This document shows, piece by piece, positions 8,242 to 14,942 of a DNA stretch of 20,273 nt. The stretch comes from a virus. Location: positions 1 to 20,273 of IMG/VR virus record IMGVR_UViG_3300009610_000104. The stretch is one strand, 5' to 3'. Position numbers and translations under genes: made by a program. The notes beneath the pieces are model-generated. The model was given only the letters and a program-made list of their open reading frames with translations. It was not told the origin of the DNA and did not search any database. Within the stretch, counting starts at the first letter, position 1; each line of letters starts with the position of its first letter.

Positions 8242-8676
8242 TTACTCAACTTGCGTTGTCGTTTCCGCAGGTTCAGTATGGCAAAGAATCGGCGGGGAAA
8301 GCGCCGCAAGTCGCGTAACAATGTCCGCGATTGTAAATGCAGCATCTTCCGCATCGTTCGCGGGGAGCATGGATTTTCGGATGATCGCTGGACCGCGCAC
8401 GAGAAATGCACGCTTACCACCGGGATAATCGTTCGCTGTTGCAACTTCATCAATATCTTCCGAAGTAAGCAACAAACCGTCGATTCCCGCTTCGCCGCCA
8501 GCAACCGCCAATTCCGCTTTGCCGCCCGTGATATTTACGGGCATCAACATTGGATTGGTAACGCCAACGGTGCTACCCGTTGTATTGCGCAAAGTGTATT
8601 CTTCGCGCGTATAGGCGGGGTTAGCTTCGTATGCAACCCCATCCGAAAGCGTTTTGTTTTTCGTCTTGACCGTCAT
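8242..8676 (-). CDS. Head decoration protein, lambda gpD-like
   Basis: 144 residues, Ala/Thr/Gly-rich and beta-strand rich, with the 'Gly-x-Pro ... Gly-x-x-x-Leu-x-Thr' style of the lambda D family: an early Tyr-Thr-x-Glu segment, a Gly-Ile-Asp-Gly-Leu-Leu-Leu segment near residue 65, and a Gly-Gly-Lys-Arg-x-x-x-Leu-Val-Arg-Gly-Pro strand near residue 85. Decoration proteins bind the three-fold axes of the expanded capsid and stabilise it. The position between protease/scaffold and major capsid genes is exactly that of lambda gpD. ATG has GAGG about 10 bases upstream. Confidence 0.85.
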   Translation of the reverse strand: MTVKTKNKTLSDGVAYEANPAYTREEYTLRNTTGSTVGVTNPMLMPVNITGGKAELAVAGGEAGIDGLLLTSEDIDEVATANDYPGGKRAFLVRGPAIIRKSMLPANDAEDAAFTIADIVTRLAALSPPILCHTEPAETTTQVE

Positions 8677-8753
8677 GGTTTGATTTCCTCAATACTGGTT
8701 TGTTGTTTGTACCGATGCTCTACCCGCTACCGCGACAACTGCAACCCGCTCAA

Positions 8754-9839
8754 CTATTGCTTCGCCGCTGCCGCACGCGCTTCCGCGTTTTTGATGAGCG
8801 GATTTTCGTTCGCGTCAAGCGAATGCGAAAGAGCAACCGTATTGCCTTGCGGTCCAGATTGCTCCCGCAGTTTCACGGGGTCATTTTTGGAAAGCGCCGA
8901 CAAAAGCGAATCAAATGGGTCGATTGCCTTAACATCGGTATTGGAAAGCGAAAGCGACAAAGCGCCATCGCTCAAATGCGATTTGGTCAAATCGTCCAAA
9001 ACCGCTGGCGTAATGTTTCCATTCTTAACCAGCGTATCCAGTTTCATTTTGCGATTGTCACGCAAAAGGTTGACCATGCTTGCCGTTACAACGGGCGGAT
9101 TGCCTTGCTGTACCGGCGGCGCGGGCGGGGTCGCTGGCGGGGTCGCCGGCGCGGGCGGGGTCGCTGGCGGGTCGCCTGCGGGGTTAGGCGGGTCGCTGGC
9201 GGCAGCGCTTACCTTTTTCAGAAGCGCCGCAACTGCCTTATCAATTGCCGCTTCCAATTCTTTTTCCTCAACCTTTTTGTCAATTCCCAATTTGTCCGCA
9301 ATAGAACGAAGCGCCATGTTTGGATTCTCCGCAAGGGTTAAAGATAACGCGATTGCCTCAAATTTTTCTAACCCCGGAATTACGGGATAATCCGTCAAGG
9401 CAACATGACGAATCGGACGATGATAAAGGTTTGCTTTACCATCCGTATATTCATCGGGTACGAAAATTGAGACGTTGGCGCTTTCGCCAAGTTTTAAGGA
9501 TTGCTCATCCTTAAATTCGATGTAACCATATAGCGCGGGAATTCCTCTTTTGTTTTGTCTGATTTCTGTTTTAATCAGAGTACCGCGCCGCTGGTCTGTA
9601 TCGGTGGTATGTTCTTTCGGTACGGGAATATCAACCCCGTTTGCACTCATTGCGATAAAAGTATTGTGCCAATGTTGCAATACTTTTTCGTCAACGGAAA
9701 ACTTGATATGCTCCCGCGCTGTTTTCTTCTCAAAATGTCCAACGTAAATCAACTCTTTACGACGTACTAACGGATTGCTTCCGCTCAATTCAAGCGGTTC
9801 CGTATTTGGAACATCGTAAGCAAAGTTGAGGATAGACAT
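8754..9839 (-). CDS. Prohead protease fused to scaffold, Mu I-like
   Basis: 361 residues. The N-terminal half (residues 1-165) has the layout of Mu I-like prohead proteases: a His in the Lys-Glu-His-Thr-Thr-Asp segment (His77) as likely catalytic residue, Ser120 or Ser124 as candidate nucleophile, and the family-typical Val-Ala-Leu-Thr-Asp-x-Pro segment near residue 150. A helical stretch (~175-212), a Pro/Ala/Thr spacer (~216-249) and a further helical C-terminus follow, which fits a scaffold that is cleaved away during capsid maturation. It comes before the decoration and capsid genes. The ATG at 9839 has no clear Shine-Dalgarno. Confidence 0.85.
   Translation of the reverse strand: MSILNFAYDVPNTEPLELSGSNPLVRRKELIYVGHFEKKTAREHIKFSVDEKVLQHWHNTFIAMSANGVDIPVPKEHTTDTDQRRGTLIKTEIRQNKRGIPALYGYIEFKDEQSLKLGESANVSIFVPDEYTDGKANLYHRPIRHVALTDYPVIPGLEKFEAIALSLTLAENPNMALRSIADKLGIDKKVEEKELEAAIDKAVAALLKKVSAAASDPPNPAGDPPATPPAPATPPATPPAPPVQQGNPPVVTASMVNLLRDNRKMKLDTLVKNGNITPAVLDDLTKSHLSDGALSLSLSNTDVKAIDPFDSLLSALSKNDPVKLREQSGPQGNTVALSHSLDANENPLIKNAEARAAAAKQ
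9093..9200 (-). repeat. GC-rich Pro/Ala/Thr spacer repeat in the protease gene
   Basis: Tandem copies of a GGCGGGGTCGC-like unit (plus strand) code for the Pro-Pro-Ala/Thr linker between protease and scaffold parts. It is the most GC-rich stretch in the window and could vary in unit number by slippage. Confidence 0.7.
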
Positions 9840-9864
9840 AGACGGTATGTACCCGGAAACCCTC

Positions 9865-9896
9865 TAGGTTAGCGGAGCGGCCAGCGGCTAGACCTA
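9865..9896 (-). other. Imperfect hairpin between minor head and protease genes
   Basis: TAGGTTAGC pairs imperfectly with GCTAGACCTA across a short GC-rich loop, in the only gap between the two genes. No T run follows, so it is more likely a processing or pausing structure than an intrinsic terminator. An 11-base word, GGGTACATACC, beside it recurs after the portal stop at 11521. Confidence 0.3.
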
Positions 9897-10772
9897 CTGA
9901 TATACTTGTCCGGGGTTAAAATCAAACCCCTTATCGGGCGATAGTTCCGCGCCGTTCTCTAGCGTATCCGGTGGTTTGCTGATTTCTCTTTCCTCAAAAA
10001 TTGGAATCGCTTGACAACGACAATTCCAACCATTAGGCGGATAGAATCGGGACCAAAAAGAATCACCCTTTGGCAGCGTTACATTATCTAGTACAGCGTG
10101 TGATTCTCTAACTCTATCATCGCCAACTGTTACATACTTGTAACCCCAAAGTATCTCTTGTATATCGGGGTCTTGCTCCGCTTGCCATTTACCTGCGCCG
10201 AATGTCAATTGTACTTGTGTACGAAAAATAGTTTCAAGTTGAAACGGTTTCTTTGGTGACAATCCCAATTCGTCAAACCGTTCCCCTAAAACCTTAATTG
10301 CTTCGCGTGCGGATGCCCCTTCGCGTACTAGGTCTGCAAAGGTTTCCTCTAGTTGTCCCTCAATTTCTTCCGATACGTTGTTGAGTATTCGCAACGCTTG
10401 CGTATCGTACTTCTCTTGCAACTCTTTTAGGTCTAACCCCGTGCGCTTTTGCAAGATGCTTAACGCATCATCTAGCGCGGACAGTTGCAATGCCCCCGCT
10501 TTTAGTTTCCTCATCAATGACGGTTCCTGCCGCTTAATCAAATAGAAGCGGCGGAAACCGGAAAGATGCGCCGCCATCATCGTATTAACTAGCAGTTGAT
10601 GTAACTGCTTAACGACATACGGCGCAACATGGAATTTGTTACCGCTACGGAAAGACTCAATTTGCCTTGCCCTAATCTTTCCACTAACGCGCACGGCAGA
10701 ACGAATAGACAACCGTGTTATGTTGTCTAAGTCTTTTAGGGAGCGTTGCAAAAAGATTGGCGATAACGGCAT
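9894..10772 (-). CDS. Minor head protein, Mu gpF-like
   Basis: 292 residues. The C-terminal third is characteristic of the phage Mu F family: Arg-Thr-Gln-x-Gln near residue 192, Tyr-x-x-x-x-Asp-x-Arg-Val-Arg-x-x-His, then Phe-Tyr-Pro-Pro-Asn-Gly-Trp-Asn-Cys-Arg-Cys near residue 255. These proteins are needed for head assembly and may be injected or stay at the portal. The N-terminal part is helical. Starts 2 bases after the lipoprotein stop (TAACAATG). It follows the portal region as in Mu-like head modules. Confidence 0.9.
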   Translation of the reverse strand: MPLSPIFLQRSLKDLDNITRLSIRSAVRVSGKIRARQIESFRSGNKFHVAPYVVKQLHQLLVNTMMAAHLSGFRRFYLIKRQEPSLMRKLKAGALQLSALDDALSILQKRTGLDLKELQEKYDTQALRILNNVSEEIEGQLEETFADLVREGASAREAIKVLGERFDELGLSPKKPFQLETIFRTQVQLTFGAGKWQAEQDPDIQEILWGYKYVTVGDDRVRESHAVLDNVTLPKGDSFWSRFYPPNGWNCRCQAIPIFEEREISKPPDTLENGAELSPDKGFDFNPGQVYQ

Positions 10773-10774
10773 TG

Positions 10775-10993
10775 TTAGCGGCGCGGTTGTTTTTGTTCGC
10801 GTGGTTTTCGCTCAATCTTTGGAAAGACAATAACGGGTTGAATAGGAATCGGATTCCCGTTAATGTCTTTCGGTGGTTCGGGAAATTCGATTTTGTGTTT
10901 TACGGTTGCATCATGCTTTACATTCACTTCCGTAGGACCACAACCCGATACGATGCAAGCGGAAACAACACAAACAATCAACATCATTCGCAT
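10775..10993 (-). CDS. Small lipoprotein
   Basis: 72 residues. ATG at 10993 is preceded by AAGGGAG at 8 bases spacing. A short basic start and hydrophobic stretch end in a Val-Ser-Gly-Cys lipobox (Cys near residue 13), followed by a Pro- and Lys-rich mature part. It would be exported and lipid-anchored. It sits between two head genes, where no virion role is needed. Small Pro-rich lipoproteins occur as outer-membrane spanins (lysis) or as superinfection-exclusion proteins; I cannot choose between them. No inner-membrane spanin partner is recognised nearby. Confidence 0.75.
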   Translation of the reverse strand: MRMMLIVCVVSACIVSGCGPTEVNVKHDATVKHKIEFPEPPKDINGNPIPIQPVIVFPKIERKPREQKQPRR

Positions 10994-11006
10994 AAACTGT
11001 ACTCCC

Positions 11007-11435
11007 TTACGCTGTATCCTCCGCATTAACAATGCCCGGAACGGAAGTAACGGACATTTCAACATCCAACTTGATTTGACCCGCAACGATACGCGCTAAT
11101 AGCGCTTCCGCCTCATCGCGTACCGCTTGCATTGCCGCTTGCGCATCTTCTCCCTCAACCAATCCGCGCGGCATTTGATACAGCGTACAACCGGCTAGTT
11201 GCGCCGATAGGTCGATGATTGTTTGCGGCGGGGTATCAAATGGAATATCGTAATATGTTCGCCGCAACCTATCGTTGATATAATCAGTTGCCTTTTGTGA
11301 TGCCCATGTAATACGGTTATTGATTGCCGTTGCACCCGCTCCGCTGTCCGCGACGTTATCAGCGTTTGCCCATTTCCTAGTATTGGTTTGACCAAACACT
11401 AGGTAAATATCATCGGCATCGTTATACGCTGGCAT
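11007..11435 (-). CDS. Head-tail connector, Mu gp36-like (DUF1320 type)
   Basis: 142 residues. An early Tyr/Phe-Gly, then a segment with Ile-x-x-Ala-Ser-x-x-x-x-Asp-Tyr-Ile-x-x-Arg-Leu, then Pro-x-x-(I/L)-x-x-x-x-Ala-x-Leu-Ala match the gp36-like family of head completion proteins. Helical throughout. It would form an adaptor ring under the portal, linking head and tail. The ATG has no Shine-Dalgarno and lies about 25 bases after a strong hairpin. Confidence 0.75.
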   Translation of the reverse strand: MPAYNDADDIYLVFGQTNTRKWANADNVADSGAGATAINNRITWASQKATDYINDRLRRTYYDIPFDTPPQTIIDLSAQLAGCTLYQMPRGLVEGEDAQAAMQAVRDEAEALLARIVAGQIKLDVEMSVTSVPGIVNAEDTA

Positions 11436-11460
11436 GATTCACGCAAGTTTAATCAAAGGA

Positions 11461-11500
11461 TAAATTGCCCGCACGCGCGCCATAGGTACGCGCGTGCGGG
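11461..11500 (-). terminator. Strong hairpin between portal and gp36-like genes
   Basis: A perfect 12-bp GC stem (CCCGCACGCGCG with its complement, 11468-11479 and 11489-11500) with a 9-base loop. On the minus strand it is followed by CAATTTATCC, only a weak T tract, so it may be a pause, partial terminator or RNA 3'-end stabiliser. Confidence 0.6.
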
Positions 11501-11531
11501 CGCGGGTAGAGCAGACTAGCGGTATGTACCC

Positions 11532-12860
11532 TTACTCCGCTGCCGGTAGCAAATCGTCAACCATCCGCCGCATACCGTTTCGCGCTTCGGTTTCATCCGC
11601 TCCCGCGCGTTGCTCATCCGAAATTGTCGGAATACCTAGTTTATCTCGCAACGCTGCCATATCAATCGAATCTGCCTCTTGCGCAAATCCTTCTATGTTG
11701 CTTAGAAATACTTCGTAAATCTTACGCAAGTATTGCAACGCTAGATCGGTAATGGGAGCAACCGCAATCCAAACTGTGTTTTCCGTTTCTGGTCCGTAGT
11801 TCAATCTCAACAACTGGTTTACTAGATGCCAATTGTATTGTTGCACCATGATTTGATGCCGCAACTCCATATTGGTAATTGCAAAATCCGCATGCGCTTC
11901 CGCTTCTGCTTTCGTTCCGAATTGCCCCTCTAAAACCGCACGTTCCGGTAAACCGAAAGCGCGTACTAGCAACTTGTCAATGTAGTTAAGTCGCTCAATA
12001 AACGCTGCGCCGCTTGTCGGATATGTACTCTTTAGTTCAATGATCCATGCGGGTTGATCTTTGTTTAAATCATCAACAAAGTTTTGCAGAGTACGGGGGA
12101 CAACGAAACTCCCGCTTGTTTCAAGAGTAACAAGCAAGTTGCGGGCAATTTCATAATTGTCTGTATCGACCCCGTTGAATGGGGATTTACCGGGCGGGTA
12201 ATGTATGACCCAATGCGCGCCCGCAATCTTTTTGTCATACCTTACGTTTGCGGTATTTGTAATGTTCCATTCGTCGTATGGTCCCTCAACCGCTTCCATA
12301 TCGGAAGTACCATACCAATTTGTTCCCTCAACATCAAAGTTGACTAGCAACGATTCGGGAATACCTAATTCAACTTTGATCGCTGTTTCGTTCAGCAATC
12401 CAGCGAATGAACCGTTTGCAGGATCAACTAGAATCTTTGTCTTGTCTTGCAATAACGGTTTGACTTTCGCTGGTACAATCTTTCCCGCGAATGCACCTAG
12501 CTCATTTAACTTGAATACTTTTTCGTATGGTTGCCAACCAAAATCAACACAACCATACAACGAAGTTTTCAATAGATGCATGCGCAACGGCATTACGCAA
12601 TCGTGTATGAAATCCTTTCCATCCGGGGGCGCGCCGTCTTTGGATTCAATCGACCATTGCGAAGCAAGTAGCGGAGCGATTGCCAATGCACGCGCCAACT
12701 TAACTGTTGGATGTTTGCGCATCAATCGCACCTTGCGATAGAATGCGCCGCTTGTCGCTGCTACTTTCGCCAACTCTACCGATTCACCACCGGTAATTAC
12801 TTGTCCTTGTGTTTGTTCGGTTAGGGGTGCTGATTCGGTTTGATTAGTTGCGGTTGGCAT
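11532..12860 (-). CDS. Portal protein, DUF935 (Mu gp29) type
   Basis: 442 residues from the ATG at 12860; a TTG three codons earlier is less likely. Matches the Mu-like DUF935 portal family by an N-terminal helical region, a segment of the type Lys-x-x-Phe-x-x-His-x-Cys near residue 70, and the late family motif Tyr-x-x-x-x-Leu-x-x-Ala-Phe-Gly-(L/I)-Pro with Gly-x-x-Gly-x-x-Ala-x-x-Ala near residues 315-340. It forms the dodecameric vertex through which DNA enters. Overlaps the terminase stop by 17 bases. A conserved-looking Ser-rich start is probably disordered. Confidence 0.9.
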   Translation of the reverse strand: MPTATNQTESAPLTEQTQGQVITGGESVELAKVAATSGAFYRKVRLMRKHPTVKLARALAIAPLLASQWSIESKDGAPPDGKDFIHDCVMPLRMHLLKTSLYGCVDFGWQPYEKVFKLNELGAFAGKIVPAKVKPLLQDKTKILVDPANGSFAGLLNETAIKVELGIPESLLVNFDVEGTNWYGTSDMEAVEGPYDEWNITNTANVRYDKKIAGAHWVIHYPPGKSPFNGVDTDNYEIARNLLVTLETSGSFVVPRTLQNFVDDLNKDQPAWIIELKSTYPTSGAAFIERLNYIDKLLVRAFGLPERAVLEGQFGTKAEAEAHADFAITNMELRHQIMVQQYNWHLVNQLLRLNYGPETENTVWIAVAPITDLALQYLRKIYEVFLSNIEGFAQEADSIDMAALRDKLGIPTISDEQRAGADETEARNGMRRMVDDLLPAAE

Positions 12861-14190
12861 CGGTAGCAATTCCGGGGTTTGCGTTTAATGTTGATTGTTG
12901 CAATGGGTAGGCGCGATGGATAATGTATCCTAACCCATCGCTAATATGTCCAATATCTCCGCTATCGTCGGGATGCCTTGACCCTTCCGCATACACTCTT
13001 TGTTGTAAGTCTTTCCGAAGTTGTTTACAGTTGGGATGAATGGTACAGCGTCGCTCTTTGTTGACGTTGCAAAACATTGCGTTGCACGCTGCAAACCTGT
13101 CAACAATAGCGGGATTTGATTTAGGGTAGAATACAGCGGCATCCTTAAACCGTGTATCCGCTCTAATGATTAGGTAATCTGATTGCGCTGCTTGATTCGC
13201 TGCCGTCTTTCGGGCGCGTCCCGTTGCATCGCCAAAGAATTCCCATCCTGATTTATGGTTTTTGTACCGCTCTAGCAGTATGTCTAGCGTTTGTTGAGTT
13301 GATGTATTGCGAATAAACAATTCATCAAAGATTTCCAAACGGTTTTTGTACCGATGCCCGATTACCCATGCCATAGGATCAACATTAAAATCCGATCCAA
13401 TGACAATTGGCAAATCTGGTCTATACTTAATCGCGGAATCGACGTTGTATAGATCATCGTAAGCGTAAAAGATTCTTCCGCCTACTTGCTCCCAAGATGC
13501 CCGATATTGTTCGTTGTAATCGCGTAGTTCTAGGTTTGCTTTTGCAAACGCTAATTCAGCGGGCGAAGTACGCGATAGAATATCTTCGCTAGTCCATGAA
13601 AACGATTGTATTTTTAGATCGTCCCCAATGTTTAGCGTATCATCGACAACCAATGACTCCCCTTTAACTCCATTATCAAAAAACTGCTTGAAATCTTCCG
13701 CGCCGATTCCATAGCGTTTAGGTACTCCAATACGCCAGCACCATGCGCGCCTATGCGATAGCGCGGGGAGTACCGATAGCTTAAAGCAATCTGGTTTTTG
13801 GTCGCTGCTTTCGTCTAATACTCCACCATCATATTGCGACCCCTCAAATCGTGCCGGTTTGTCCATTCCGAATATCTGCAAACTGCTACCGAAAACGGTA
13901 TCAATTCGCAATTCGGTTTTATTGATTTCCGTTATCCAATCTTTCGGAATCAATTTGAGAATTTCTTTCCATGCAATTCGTTTCGCTTGCGATACGGTTG
14001 GCAAGCAATAGAAATAGTATGGATCGGACCACGGTTTTTTAATCGGCAGCATGCGCACAACCCGTTTGCGCGCCAAATCTGTTTTGCCGGAACCGCGACC
14101 CGCGACTACCGCAACGAAACGCGATGTTGTACGCCACAACGCCGATTGCGTTGGATGGTACATCATCGGTTTCCAAGCGGCGGTTAGCAT
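12844..14190 (-). CDS. Terminase large subunit
   Basis: 448 residues. ATPase domain: Walker A Gly-Arg-Gly-Ser-Gly-Lys-Thr at residues 31-37 and Walker B ending Val-Leu-Asp-Glu (Asp126, Glu127). Nuclease domain (RNase H fold): Asp267 in Gly-Ser-Asp-Phe-Asn-Val-Asp-Pro, Asp321 in Phe-Phe-Gly-Asp-Ala-Thr-Gly, and a late Asp-rich segment near residue 420 supplying the third metal ligand. It packages DNA into the prohead and cuts the concatemer. The ATG at 14190 lacks a Shine-Dalgarno and lies only 10 bases past the T run of a hairpin; start may instead be one of the paired ATGs eight codons on. Full length for the family. Confidence 0.95.
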   Translation of the reverse strand: MLTAAWKPMMYHPTQSALWRTTSRFVAVVAGRGSGKTDLARKRVVRMLPIKKPWSDPYYFYCLPTVSQAKRIAWKEILKLIPKDWITEINKTELRIDTVFGSSLQIFGMDKPARFEGSQYDGGVLDESSDQKPDCFKLSVLPALSHRRAWCWRIGVPKRYGIGAEDFKQFFDNGVKGESLVVDDTLNIGDDLKIQSFSWTSEDILSRTSPAELAFAKANLELRDYNEQYRASWEQVGGRIFYAYDDLYNVDSAIKYRPDLPIVIGSDFNVDPMAWVIGHRYKNRLEIFDELFIRNTSTQQTLDILLERYKNHKSGWEFFGDATGRARKTAANQAAQSDYLIIRADTRFKDAAVFYPKSNPAIVDRFAACNAMFCNVNKERRCTIHPNCKQLRKDLQQRVYAEGSRHPDDSGDIGHISDGLGYIIHRAYPLQQSTLNANPGIATDANRN

Positions 14191-14199
14191 TGCATTAGC

Positions 14200-14239
14200 A
14201 AAAGAAACGCCAACAATAGTTTTCCCGCTATTGCTGGCG
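14200..14239 (-). terminator. Intrinsic terminator directly before the terminase gene
   Basis: A 12-bp stem with one wobble or mismatch (14208-14219 with 14228-14239), loop of 8, followed on the minus strand by TTTCTTTT. It lies 39 bases after the upstream gene stop and 10 bases before the terminase ATG, leaving no room for a promoter. Confidence 0.75.
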
Positions 14240-14278
14240 TTAGATTAGATGCGAAACAAGATGAGAACCGTGATTGTG

Positions 14279-14710
14279 CTACGCAATCGTTGCGGTGCAA
14301 TCGGACCAGTTAAAGAATGCCCATTTGTAAGTATCGGCAGCGGATTCAACCGCAACAAAATGACAGTACGCGCCGATTTTGTTTCCCGCTGTTGAGAACG
14401 TAACAGAATCCGCGCCCGCGTCATTCTTTGCAATGATGTTGTCCGCACTACCGCCGGAAAGAATCGCCAAATTTGCATCCGCGATTTGTCCGATTGTGTA
14501 ATGCAAACCTTTCGCGGGAGTTGGCAGCGTGAAATTGACGGCAGCGGTTGCGAGAAATGTTTTCCCGCTATCGTCTGCGGTCAATGTGTAATCCGCCGCC
14601 TTGCGAACTACGTTGTAGCCGAAACCGCTGATTGCTTCCAAGATATTTGTTGCAAGCGCGCCCAATCGCACAAACAACAAACGCTTTGCGTATTCGCTAA
14701 AAGATTTCAT
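14279..14710 (-). CDS. Small probable virion protein, beta-rich
   Basis: 143 residues. A short amphipathic N-terminal helix is followed by a beta-rich body with the pattern Asp-Tyr-Thr-Leu-Thr ... Asp-Ser-Gly-Lys-Thr ... Phe-Thr-Leu-Pro, a pattern found in phage and prophage surface proteins of the tail-fibre or decoration kind. It lies between the exported cassette and the terminase, with a terminator on each side, so it forms its own transcription unit or segment. ATG has GGAG about 9 bases upstream. Function is not established. Confidence 0.7.
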   Translation of the reverse strand: MKSFSEYAKRLLFVRLGALATNILEAISGFGYNVVRKAADYTLTADDSGKTFLATAAVNFTLPTPAKGLHYTIGQIADANLAILSGGSADNIIAKNDAGADSVTFSTAGNKIGAYCHFVAVESAADTYKWAFFNWSDCTATIA

Positions 14711-14774
14711 TACACTACTCCAAATGATGTTTGTTGGTGACGGTTGCGGCGGGTCTTAGTTAGTACCCCTACCT

Positions 14775-14808
14775 AAAGAAAAACCGCACGCTAGGTTGTA
14801 GCGTGCGG
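14775..14808 (-). terminator. Intrinsic terminator after the exported-protein cassette
   Basis: A perfect 10-bp stem, CCGCACGCTA with its complement (14784-14793 and 14799-14808), with a 5-base loop and followed on the minus strand by TTTTTCTTT. It comes 6 bases after the last stop of the cassette. This is the strongest terminator in the window. Confidence 0.9.
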
Positions 14809-14813
14809 CTAGG

Positions 14814-14942
14814 CTATCTCAACATTGCTCTAATTGCGTATGCAATCATCAACACAATTAGAGTAATGAAAAAGATAGTACAATAAAAAGGGATTGACCC
14901 AACAAACCGCCACCAATTAACGATTGGTGCAAACGGTCTTAT
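14814..14942 (-). CDS. Possible 42-residue membrane protein after the thioredoxin-like gene
   Basis: The frame ends with a strong membrane segment (about 20 hydrophobic residues) and Arg, then a stop 6 bases before the terminator. It has no ordinary start in the gap. An ATA at 14942 overlaps the upstream stop (ATAA) and has AAAGGGAG 9 bases before it; alternatively an ATG at 15113 gives about 99 residues, overlapping the neighbour out of frame as with embedded phage lysis genes; or a -1 frameshift adds it to the neighbour. The hydrophobic run is real in sequence, but expression is uncertain. Confidence 0.4.
   Translation of the reverse strand: MRPFAPIVNWWRFVGSIPFYCTIFFITLIVLMIAYAIRAMLR

Noticed and set aside
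9110-9190. Origin- or iteron-like GC repeats
   Set aside because: The repeat units stay in frame and code for a Pro/Ala/Thr linker in the protease/scaffold protein.
7813-9390. Long plus-strand open frame of 525 codons
   Set aside because: It lies antisense to the capsid, decoration and protease genes, all clearly recognised, and its translation is of low-complexity shadow type.
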